A stretch of 64,000 bases of DNA from Pleurocapsa sp. PCC 7319 (lineage in GTDB: Bacteria; Cyanobacteriota; Cyanobacteriia; Cyanobacteriales; Xenococcaceae), in contig NZ_KB235922.1 of the NCBI RefSeq assembly GCF_000332195.1, positions 5,553,322 to 5,617,321 of the forward strand. The letters are read 5' to 3'. The notes under the pieces are model-generated. The model saw nothing but the letters and a program-made list of their open reading frames with translations, was not told where the DNA came from and searched no databases. Below are positions 28,281-36,635 of this stretch, piece after piece. The position numbers and the translations under genes are program-made. Position 1 is the stretch's first letter. Each line of letters opens with the position of its first letter.

Positions 28281-28325
28281 TTTTATTTCTTTATAAATCT
28301 GTTAATTACCAATGAAAGCTTGTGG

Positions 28326-29204
28326 TCAGCATCCTTGTAATGCGGGCAATCCCATCCACCAAAAGGTCATCATTGTCCAAAAAACAGCATTAAACAAAGC
28401 AATTCTGCCTGCATGGTCAAAGCGGATCTGCAGAAAGTTTTGTAATAGTCTGTCTAGAGGAAAGAGCAACATCCACATTAGAGAAATCAGGGCCAGACTC
28501 AAGAAAAATTTGACAAATTTCGAGTTAGAACTAAATTTCTGTCTCAGTCGATTGGTAATTAAAGATTGAATATTTTGCACGTCAGCAGACAAAGCTAGTC
28601 CGCCAGTATCGCGTGCTGCTTGAGCCAAATTATGGGGAATAGTCTGACTCACAATCAAAAAATTTAGTTTGACCCGATGAGACTGGGCACGCAAAATTTG
28701 TGTGGGACTTAAATTTGCTGCTCCATCGGTAACCACCAGCATTTCTTTGCAGCGCTCGAGCTGGCTGGAAAGGGAATTTATACCCGATTCTACTGCTAGA
28801 GTTAGATTCGTTCCTCCTCCGACTTGCTTGAAGATATTTGCCTGTACTGCCTGCTCTAATGCAGTTGCGATCGCCTCAGAATCAGCAGAGAAATTATTAG
28901 TAATCGGCTGCACTAGATCGGCAAATCCAGCTAGAGATAAGTTATTGGGGTTGGGCGATAGAGCGTTTTCTTTAGCGTAGGCTTTGACTGCTTCAATTTC
29001 AGCTGCCATCAAACTTTTCCCACTTTTAAAGTCCCGATCATAAGTACTACTACTAAGATCGAGCATCATCTGTACGGAAACAGGGGGAGAAAACCAGCCC
29101 AAAGTATTAGTAAGCAAAGAAACGACGAGGAATACTAAAACTAAGAAGCCGGAAAGTTGCAAAATTGGATAACGCCAAGGGGAAGAAGGATAGGATAAAG
29201 TCAT
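28326..29204 (-). CDS. membrane-anchored von Willebrand A (vWA) protein
   Basis: The 292-residue protein has an N-terminal helix (about 15-35), a vWA domain with a complete MIDAS metal site (DLSSS at 49-53, GGGTNLTLAVES, VVTDGAAN), and two C-terminal helices (FFLSLALISLMWMLLFPLD; LFNAVFWTMMTFWWMGLP). The layout is like BatA/BatB proteins. vWA domains bind partner proteins through the metal. It lies between the receptor gene and the tubulin-like gene with short spacers (85 and 45 bases), so all are probably co-transcribed and may assemble at the membrane. Confidence 0.85.
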   Translation of the reverse strand: MTLSYPSSPWRYPILQLSGFLVLVFLVVSLLTNTLGWFSPPVSVQMMLDLSSSTYDRDFKSGKSLMAAEIEAVKAYAKENALSPNPNNLSLAGFADLVQPITNNFSADSEAIATALEQAVQANIFKQVGGGTNLTLAVESGINSLSSQLERCKEMLVVTDGAANLSPTQILRAQSHRVKLNFLIVSQTIPHNLAQAARDTGGLALSADVQNIQSLITNRLRQKFSSNSKFVKFFLSLALISLMWMLLFPLDRLLQNFLQIRFDHAGRIALFNAVFWTMMTFWWMGLPALQGC

Positions 29205-29224
29205 GGTATGGGGGAATATTTATT

Positions 29225-29256
29225 AATGGACAATGGATAATTGGCAATGGACAATT
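29225..29256. repeat. short ATGGACA/ATGGATA repeat within the operon
   Basis: Degenerate tandem units (aatggac, aatggat, aattggc, aatggac) occupy most of the spacer between the receptor and vWA genes. Confidence 0.5.
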
Positions 29257-29289
29257 AGATTAATGTCAGAGAAAAAAGCACTGGTTACG

Positions 29290-30966
29290 TTAATGTTCGA
29301 TTAATTTGAATCCGTTAATCATTTCTCTTGGTTTACCTAGCGCACCTGGTGCGATTTGCACGAGAACGCCATCTCCAGACCTTTCTCCATTCGTAAAAGA
29401 AAGTGGTTCGCCAGATGTTTCACTGGAGACAAGATTAACCAGCCGTAAATTTTGTTCTACAGAAGATCTAGTAGGATTGGGGCTTGCAGCTATAGCTTTG
29501 AGTAGGGCTTGTGTCGCATCATAACTAGCAGCAGTCCGCCAGTTCACCGTACCCATCCAGCGTTGATTAGCTTGTTCGGCATAGGGTTGATTGGTGGCAA
29601 ACCAGGGAACTGCAATTACTAGATCGTCTACCGCCGAACCACCATTATTCAGAGTTTGAGAACTGTATAAAGCATCCCCTCCTATCATCGGTAATTTTTG
29701 TGCAGACAATTCTGTATTTGCTCTGGCAATACCAATTGCGACAGAAGTAGTGTTGGTATTAGGAAATAAAGCGATCGCATCTATCCTTCCTTGAAGTGCT
29801 TGAATTTGTTGTCTAGGATCGAAATTAGAATCGCTAAGATCGATTGAACCTGATACTTTCCCACCTAGCTTTTGGAAATGAGCTTCAAATGCGTTTTGTA
29901 GGCTTTTACTATAACTACTGTGAGGATTGTAAAAAACTGCAACTCGATTAATACCCGTTTGGTCAGCATATTGAGCCAGCTTCTTACCAGTTATTTCGTC
30001 TGAAGGGACGGTTCTATAGAAATAATTACTCTTTAAAGAAGTACTGGTACTGGTAGGGGAAATAATCGCTAAATTAGCTTTTTCATATTCAAAGAGTGCT
30101 ATTTCACTGGCACTGCTGGAATTATGTCCAATTATCCCCAAAATATTAAGATCGCTAGCTAATTTTTGGGCAATAGTTTGAGCTCGTTGAGGCTCATTAC
30201 CATCGTTAGCAATATCTACTTGTACTAATTTTCCCCCTGCTCCGCCCGCATAATTAAATTGAGTTTGAGCATCTGCTATTCCCCTCAACATTTCTTTGGC
30301 AGAAGTTTCTTTATTTTCTACAGGAACTACTACTGCTATTTTCAGTGGAGAGCCTTGAAAAGAAGCTTGGGCGTTGTTGAGATAGATTTGTACTTCTGGA
30401 TCGCTGCGATCGCTGAAAACAGCTTTTTCTAAATTTTTGATCGCGACAGCATAATTACCCTGCTTAAAGGCTTCAATGCCATTATCTCGATACTTATTAC
30501 TGTTACCTTTAAATAAAACGCGATCGCTTTGACTAATCCATTCGGGATTGAAAGGAATAGGTGTAGTTAAAGTATTATTATTAGTCCGTGGTACTAAGTT
30601 TATCTGGTCGGTTGAATTCCCAGGTGCAGAACCTTGAGACTCGGGCTTATCAATAACGGAACAAGTGCCATTAAGCTTTTCTTGACCTTCTGGACAGGGC
30701 TTGAATTTTTGCCATAGATACAATCCGCTTCCTAGACTAGCGACGATAGCTAAAGCTATTCCCAGAATGGGTTTAAGTTTTCTATCATTACTTGAAGGAG
30801 AAATGCTTTTAGCTTTAGATAAATCTTCTCGATTATTTTTACAGCCTGGGAACATACAACTATCTCCCCAGTTTTCAATTTCTGGATGAGAATTAGCCGA
30901 AATTCCCTGACATATCCAAGGGGCAGAATTTCTGGTGGTGTCCGAATTATTTGGTGATTCTATCAT
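29290..30966 (-). CDS. membrane receptor: Cys-rich N-terminus, TM, TPR-like, type I periplasmic-binding domain
   Basis: With the ATG whose complement is at 30964-30966 the protein has 558 residues. Residues 18-45 hold Cys19, His27, Cys37 and Cys42, possibly a small zinc-binding unit on the cytosolic side. A single transmembrane helix (about 66-86) follows, then CPEGQEKLNGTC, a TPR-like repeat (IEAFKQGNYAVAIKNLEKAVF) and a full leucine/isoleucine/valine-type binding domain (LKIAVVVPVENKETSAKEMLRGIADAQ; ILGIIGHNSSSASEIAL; SPTSTSTSL; YFYRTVPSDE). It is not a lipoprotein or free binding protein, and no permease is near, so a sensor role is inferred. The gene at 53564 is a paralogue. An in-frame GTG at 31014 would add 16 residues. 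Confidence 0.75.
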   Translation of the reverse strand: MIESPNNSDTTRNSAPWICQGISANSHPEIENWGDSCMFPGCKNNREDLSKAKSISPSSNDRKLKPILGIALAIVASLGSGLYLWQKFKPCPEGQEKLNGTCSVIDKPESQGSAPGNSTDQINLVPRTNNNTLTTPIPFNPEWISQSDRVLFKGNSNKYRDNGIEAFKQGNYAVAIKNLEKAVFSDRSDPEVQIYLNNAQASFQGSPLKIAVVVPVENKETSAKEMLRGIADAQTQFNYAGGAGGKLVQVDIANDGNEPQRAQTIAQKLASDLNILGIIGHNSSSASEIALFEYEKANLAIISPTSTSTSLKSNYFYRTVPSDEITGKKLAQYADQTGINRVAVFYNPHSSYSKSLQNAFEAHFQKLGGKVSGSIDLSDSNFDPRQQIQALQGRIDAIALFPNTNTTSVAIGIARANTELSAQKLPMIGGDALYSSQTLNNGGSAVDDLVIAVPWFATNQPYAEQANQRWMGTVNWRTAASYDATQALLKAIAASPNPTRSSVEQNLRLVNLVSSETSGEPLSFTNGERSGDGVLVQIAPGALGKPREMINGFKLIEH

Positions 30967-31140
30967 TGGTATTACAAATCGAAAAAAAAGGCTGGCAAAG
31001 TGACGATAAATCACTTAACCAGCCTCGTAGTGGATTTTCCCACTCTCTTGACTAGACATAGTATTCTATTTATTCTTGGAGAATCTCGATCTCCATTAAC
31101 CAGCGGTTGTTATAACCTGCTTGGCACTGAGTATCCTCAT

Positions 31141-31518
31141 TTATTCCAGAGAATATCTATAGGAATGAGTTACACGACAGACTAAAGTTTTCTTTTTATC
31201 TTTAGTAAAACTAATATCAATCGAGCCAAATCCAGTTTTGTTGATTATTTTCAATAGATTATTGCGAAAAATCTGGTTAGCTTTAGTTTTAAATACCGGG
31301 GAGCAGTCTAAAAAATTCTGAAATTCCTCTTTAGGAAAGGCAAATGGAGCTTCTATTAAATTTTTGGCGTTAATTTTTAAATGTTCTTTACCGCCAATTC
31401 CAGGATGCATTTGAATATCAAGGCAAATACCTCCTGTTCCACAGGCTTCATATCTAGATATGGCAGAACTGAGAGATTTAAATGACTTATCAAGAGAGTG
31501 TGAATTTGGAGAGTTCAT
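31141..31518 (-). CDS. unknown 125-residue protein, first gene of the receptor/vWA/tubulin-like operon
   Basis: I do not recognise it. It has no signal peptide or membrane helix and contains EACGTGGICLDIQ, IGGKEHLKINAKNLIEAP and GFGSIDISFTKDKKKTLVCRVTH, giving an alternating alpha/beta impression. Three of its four cysteines are close to Gly residues. The start is a clear ATG. It is on the same strand as the receptor gene but 175 bases away, so co-transcription is plausible but not certain. It is divergent from the NB-ARC/WD40 gene with 220 bases between them. Confidence 0.5.
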   Translation of the reverse strand: MNSPNSHSLDKSFKSLSSAISRYEACGTGGICLDIQMHPGIGGKEHLKINAKNLIEAPFAFPKEEFQNFLDCSPVFKTKANQIFRNNLLKIINKTGFGSIDISFTKDKKKTLVCRVTHSYRYSLE

Positions 31519-31738
31519 TTCTGTATTAGTTGTTTTACTCTACATTCAATCAAAAGTATCAAATTGATAACTAATTGTATAAAGAATATATCTAATTTAT
31601 ATATCTCTTGTCAAGAAAGTTCTATTTTTGTCAGCCCCTATTTGGTAGGGTTTGTACGACTTAGATTTGAGCTTCAGACTGATAAACTATAGATATAAGC
31701 TCACTATTGATAAGTTGGTTGTGTAATTATTTATCTTT

Positions 31739-34700
31739 ATGTTCAAAATCTCCGAAGACTTGTTGCAGGCGATCGCCCTAGAGCAGAATATTTCGCAAAT
31801 AGAATTAGGAACTCTAAAATTGGCTCTGTTGGGTAAATCGGCTATAGAAATTGCCACAGTTCTAGATGTGAGTGCAGTGGCAGTTAGAAAGAGATTGGGT
31901 TCGGTATATCAAAAGTTCGACCTGCCAGGAAAGAGTCCAGGTAAATTGGTAGCTCTGAAAAATATTCTTACGGAGAGATCTCAACAACTATCACAAGTAA
32001 AGCAGGTTCAATTTACACAAGACTGGGGTGACGCGATTGATGTCGCCGATTTTTATGGCAGAGAATTGGAGTTAGAACATATAGAAAAGTGGGCAATTGA
32101 AGAGCATTGTCGCTTGATAACTCTTCTGGGTATGGGAGGGATTGGAAAAACAACTTTATCGATTAAGTTGGCACAAAAGATTGCCCCGAAATTCGATTTT
32201 GTAGTCTGGAGAAGTCTGCGCAGTGCTCCAGCAATAACCGATGTGGTTGAAGATATTTATAATTCTTTATCTCAACAACAACAAGATTTACCAGCCAATG
32301 TTGGCGATCGCACTAAGATTTTACTAAACGAATATTTACGCCAATATCGTTGTCTGATTGTTTTAGACAATTTAGAGTCTATTCTCCAAAGTGAGACTCG
32401 TGCGGGAGCCTATCGTCCAGGATGCGAAGATTATGGGGAATTTTTACGGCAAATAGGCGAAATCCCTCACTCAAGCTGTGTGGTTCTAACTAGTAGAGAG
32501 CTACCGAAAGAAGTTGCCTTATTAGCAGGAAATACCAAACCGATAAAAATTTGGCGCTTGCAAGGATTACAAACAGCAGGAAAGAGTATTCTCCAAGCCG
32601 AAGGTTTATTTGGTTCTGAGACCAAGCTGCAAGAATTAATCGATAACTATGCTGGAAATCCTCTAGCTTTAAGAATTGCTGCCACGACGATTAAAAATCT
32701 ATTTGGGGGCAACATCGATGGATTTCTCGCCCAAAAAGTAATTACTTTTGGGGATATTAGCGACTTGCTTCGGGAACAGTTAGTACGGTTATCAGACCTA
32801 GAACGGGAGATTATGTACTGGCTAGCAATTGAACGGGAGCCAGCTACCCTAAATCAGTTGCAATCGAATTTTGTGATCGCGCCAACAATTCCCCAACTCC
32901 TAGAGGCGATCGAGTCATTAACCCGTAGGTCTTTAGTGGAAGTAGAGGAAAGGGAAAGTAAGTTTACCCTGCAAAATGTCATCGTTGAATATCTTTATGA
33001 TCGCCTAATTGAATCAATTTGCCAGGAAATTACTGCCCAAAAAAGTGAATTTCTGAACAATTACGCTCTACTTCAAGCTACAGCCAAGGAATATATCAGA
33101 GATGCTCAAGCCCATTTGCTGCTTGAGCCTGTCAAAAATCGATTGCTCGCTCTTTTAGGCGATCGTAGCCAAGTTGAGTCCCAGCTAAAGCAAATTATAG
33201 CAACTTGGCGACAAAAAACAGAATCTACCCCCAGAGCTGGATACACGGCAGGAAACATACTCAATTTACTCTGTCAATTACAATCCGATCTCCGAAAATA
33301 CGATTTTTCTCATCTGGCAATTCGTCAAGCATATTTGCAGAATATCAATTTACCAGAAGTTAATTTTGCCTATTCTCATTTTTCCCAGTGCGTTTTCTCA
33401 AAAATTTTTGGTGGTGTTTTATCCGTAGCCTATAGTCCTGATGGTCAGTATCTTGCCACAGGAGATACCAATGGAGAAATAATACTTTGGGAAGTTAATC
33501 AAGGTAGGCTTAAATCGAGAATCAGAGCAGATAGCAATTGGATTCGTTCCGTAGCATTTAGTCCAAACGGTCAATTTCTTGCCAGCACGGGGGAAAATCA
33601 AACCATTAAAATTTGGTCGATGGTTGATGACTCATGTATACAAATGATAAATGATGTTCAAAATCAAGTTTGGGTCGTCAGCTTTAGCCCCGACGGTTCC
33701 ACAATTGTCAGTGCTGGTGAAGATAAAACTGTAAAAATTTGGTCAGTGGAAAGCGGACAATGCCTTAAAACTTTTGTTGGTCATAGTGATTGTGTTCGTT
33801 CGGTAGCGTTTAGTCTTGATGGTCAGTATCTTGCTAGTGGTAGTGAAGATAAAACCGTTAAGATTTGGTCAGTGGCAAGCGGACAGTGCCTTAATACTTT
33901 TACTGGTCATAACAACTGGATTCGAGCCGTAGCGTTTAGTCTTGATGGTCAGTATCTTGCTAGTGGTAGTGAAGATAAAACCGTCAAGATTTGGTCAGTG
34001 GCAAGCGGACAGTGCCTTGATACTTTTACTGGTCATAACAATTGGGTTTGGTCTTTAGCATATAGCCCTGATGGTCAATATCTTGCCAGCGGTAGTGCTG
34101 ATCGCACCATCAAGATTTGGCACTTAGCTACCAGTCAATGTCAACAAACTTTAGCAGGCCACCAAAACTGGGTTCAATCAATAGCCTATAGTCCTGATGG
34201 TCAATATCTTGCTAGCGGTAGCACAGATCGCACAGTCAAAATTTGGCACTTAGCTACCAGTCAATGTCAACAAACCTTACAAGGTCATAGTATTTGGATG
34301 AGAGCCATAGCCTATAGTCCTGATGGTCAGTATCTTGTTAGCGGAGGAGAAGATAAAACTGTCAAGATTTGGTTGGTAGAAAACGGTCAATGCCTGAAAA
34401 ATTTTGTTGGACACAGTAATTGGGTTCAGTCAGTAGCATATAGCCCCGATGGTCAATACATTGCTAGTAGTAGTCCCGATCGTACGATCGAGATATGGGA
34501 ACTTAAAAGTGGTAAATCTCAAGAGATATTGGAAACAAACGGTAACTGGAGTAGAACCCTAGCATTTAGCCCCGATAGTAAAACTCTTGTCAGTGGAAAT
34601 GAAGATTCAACGGTTAAGATCTGGTCGGTAAAAAGTGGTCAATGCCTTGCCACTTTCACTGGTCATGAAAACTGGGTGAGTTCGGTGGCATATAGCCCAG

Positions 34701-35269
34701 ATTGTCAATACATCGCTAGTGGTAGCTCAGATCGAACTATTAAAATCTGGGAAATCAAAAGCGGTCAATGCCTTAATACTTTTAGTCATGAAAACTGGGT
34801 GAGTTCAGTAGCATATAGTCCTGATGGTCAATACATTGCTAGTAGTAGCTCAGATCGAACTATTAAAATCTGGGAAATCAAAAGCGGTCAGTGCCGTACC
34901 ACTTTCAGCGAGCATGAAAACCATATATCATCAGTGGCATATAGTCCTAATGGTCAATATCTTGCCAGTGGTAGTGAAGACCAAACTATTAAAATTTGGG
35001 AGCTAAAAAGCGATCGCTGTATTAATACTCTTTCAGGTCATAGTAACTGGGTAAGTTCGGTAGCGTTTAGTCCCGATAGCAAATATCTTGCCAGTACCAG
35101 TATCGATGAAACAATTAAGTTATGGGATTTAACATCAGGTCATTGCCTTAAAACTATGCGCTCTACTCGACCTTATGAAGCAATGAACATTTATGGTGCT
35201 AAGGGATTAAGTACAACTCAAATAGCTGTTTTGCAAGCCTTAGGAGCAAAGTTAGAATCTAATTTATGA
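31739..35269 (+). CDS. STAND ATPase: N-terminal HTH, NB-ARC, 14 WD40 repeats
   Basis: The 1176-residue protein opens with a helix-turn-helix-like domain (LGKSAIEIATVLDVSAVAVRKRLGSVYQKF). Next comes an NB-ARC ATPase with P-loop GMGGIGKTT at 131-139, Walker B CLIVLDNLES and a GNPLALRIAA motif. About 14 WD40 units (residues about 555-1145) would form two seven-bladed propellers. STAND proteins are switches that oligomerise when the repeat domain senses a ligand; in bacteria some act in antiphage defence or regulated death. Several neighbouring WD40 units (4 and 5, 6 and 7, 11 and 12) are nearly identical, and unit 11 lacks one residue before its His. It is divergent from the tubulin-like operon. 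Confidence 0.88.
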   Translation: MFKISEDLLQAIALEQNISQIELGTLKLALLGKSAIEIATVLDVSAVAVRKRLGSVYQKFDLPGKSPGKLVALKNILTERSQQLSQVKQVQFTQDWGDAIDVADFYGRELELEHIEKWAIEEHCRLITLLGMGGIGKTTLSIKLAQKIAPKFDFVVWRSLRSAPAITDVVEDIYNSLSQQQQDLPANVGDRTKILLNEYLRQYRCLIVLDNLESILQSETRAGAYRPGCEDYGEFLRQIGEIPHSSCVVLTSRELPKEVALLAGNTKPIKIWRLQGLQTAGKSILQAEGLFGSETKLQELIDNYAGNPLALRIAATTIKNLFGGNIDGFLAQKVITFGDISDLLREQLVRLSDLEREIMYWLAIEREPATLNQLQSNFVIAPTIPQLLEAIESLTRRSLVEVEERESKFTLQNVIVEYLYDRLIESICQEITAQKSEFLNNYALLQATAKEYIRDAQAHLLLEPVKNRLLALLGDRSQVESQLKQIIATWRQKTESTPRAGYTAGNILNLLCQLQSDLRKYDFSHLAIRQAYLQNINLPEVNFAYSHFSQCVFSKIFGGVLSVAYSPDGQYLATGDTNGEIILWEVNQGRLKSRIRADSNWIRSVAFSPNGQFLASTGENQTIKIWSMVDDSCIQMINDVQNQVWVVSFSPDGSTIVSAGEDKTVKIWSVESGQCLKTFVGHSDCVRSVAFSLDGQYLASGSEDKTVKIWSVASGQCLNTFTGHNNWIRAVAFSLDGQYLASGSEDKTVKIWSVASGQCLDTFTGHNNWVWSLAYSPDGQYLASGSADRTIKIWHLATSQCQQTLAGHQNWVQSIAYSPDGQYLASGSTDRTVKIWHLATSQCQQTLQGHSIWMRAIAYSPDGQYLVSGGEDKTVKIWLVENGQCLKNFVGHSNWVQSVAYSPDGQYIASSSPDRTIEIWELKSGKSQEILETNGNWSRTLAFSPDSKTLVSGNEDSTVKIWSVKSGQCLATFTGHENWVSSVAYSPDCQYIASGSSDRTIKIWEIKSGQCLNTFSHENWVSSVAYSPDGQYIASSSSDRTIKIWEIKSGQCRTTFSEHENHISSVAYSPNGQYLASGSEDQTIKIWELKSDRCINTLSGHSNWVSSVAFSPDSKYLASTSIDETIKLWDLTSGHCLKTMRSTRPYEAMNIYGAKGLSTTQIAVLQALGAKLESNL

Positions 35270-35328
35270 TATTTATCGAACAGAAATTGTTCCCGTTTTA
35301 AATTTATTTCACTAATTTTAGCCAACGT

Positions 35329-36522
35329 TTGTACAATCAATTGAAGAACAATCTCACTTTGCAAATTGACGATTCTGAATGGAAATACTATCTCGACCGC
35401 GAAGTACCTTTGCAGAATTATCCCCAATATCCATGGCAATTAAAGCGCGATCAAGCTGGAAATCCTATCTTCAAGAATTTACCCACAATCTCTCGGCATT
35501 TATTCAAGAACCAAAGTGGCGATGTATGTCCATTTGGCGATCTTCCTTCTCCAGTAGCTTGTCTGGAAAAAACCGAAGCATTACAAGATGTGAAAAATGC
35601 CTATTTAATTTCTGCTCTTAGATTTGAATTAAATCCCTATAAAAATACTCAGCCAGGAATGAGTAATCAGCTTCGGGGAATACCTCAACCCTTGAAGGAA
35701 TTACATGAGAAATTAACATTCTATTCGCCTCGGTTGCATGTAGATAAAATACTAAAGTCTTCTTCTCAGAATGAATTTGATTCGGCTTTGAATCAAATGC
35801 AGCAGCAAGCTCGCTTTTGGTATGTTCGCGAACTAATACCAAAAATGAATGCCAATCCCTTTGCACCCCAACTCCACAATTATGAGCTTCCAGCAGATAA
35901 TACGCGACGACTCATAGCAGCTAATTCACCTCAGAAAAATTTGCCGTTTACTTATCCCTATTCTTATATAACTAAGCTAAAACCATCAATGATTCGCGAT
36001 CTGACTCAATATGTCCGCTTGCAAAATAGTCCTTATCTGTTTTTTGACTTGATGCAGTGGTTGGAAAGAGATGTTTTACGGTGGCAATGGCAGTCTTTAA
36101 AGCAAGGGAGGAAGATTGGTAATCAAGAGGGAATGATTAAAGTTATGACCGATTGGCACGATCAAGACGGCAAGAAGCGCGAAGAGCCTATTATTTTTCC
36201 TATAGGTGTTCCTATCGACTATATTCAATTTACTCGGAGACAAAATATACCATTCATAACTGTAGAATTTGCTAAAACTACCCATGGTAAAATGACTCAC
36301 TGGCTTCAAGAGCACATCTGGCAACGCTTTTGCTATCAGTACCCTGATCGGCATCATCTCTATCCCTCTGAATTCTTCACCGACCTAGGGCAAGTTCATC
36401 CTGCCTTTGCTGATTCTATTTATGAATTTCATGTGCCCAATATAGTCAATCCTGCCAATACTCATTTTTGGTATATCTTGCAACATTATCTGCCAATGCT
36501 CGAGATCGTCGAAAATGCATGA
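35329..36522 (+). CDS. unrecognised 397-residue soluble protein
   Basis: I cannot assign a family. The protein is rich in aromatic residues and proline and shows no signal peptide, membrane helix or nucleotide-binding motif. Notable stretches are VCPFGDLPSPVACLEK, ARFWYVRELIPKMNANPFAPQLHNYELP and HIWQRFCYQYPDRHHLYPS. No ATG is available near the 5' end: the frame is closed by a stop at 35299, so translation must start at TTG 35329 or another weak codon, or else the gene is truncated. It begins 59 bases after the NB-ARC/WD40 gene on the same strand and may be its partner. Confidence 0.6.
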   Translation: MYNQLKNNLTLQIDDSEWKYYLDREVPLQNYPQYPWQLKRDQAGNPIFKNLPTISRHLFKNQSGDVCPFGDLPSPVACLEKTEALQDVKNAYLISALRFELNPYKNTQPGMSNQLRGIPQPLKELHEKLTFYSPRLHVDKILKSSSQNEFDSALNQMQQQARFWYVRELIPKMNANPFAPQLHNYELPADNTRRLIAANSPQKNLPFTYPYSYITKLKPSMIRDLTQYVRLQNSPYLFFDLMQWLERDVLRWQWQSLKQGRKIGNQEGMIKVMTDWHDQDGKKREEPIIFPIGVPIDYIQFTRRQNIPFITVEFAKTTHGKMTHWLQEHIWQRFCYQYPDRHHLYPSEFFTDLGQVHPAFADSIYEFHVPNIVNPANTHFWYILQHYLPMLEIVENA

Positions 36523-36635
36523 TGTTGTGATTGGCTGATTTATCAATAAATACGAATTTGGTATAAATATTTGATAATACGACAGCACTTTAAAAAGTCT
36601 ATAACACTACTGTTATGAATCTTGATGAATTTTCT

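Noticed and set aside
31021-31140. Possible extra gene between the small ORF and the receptor
   Set aside because: Stops in all frames; no start with coding character.
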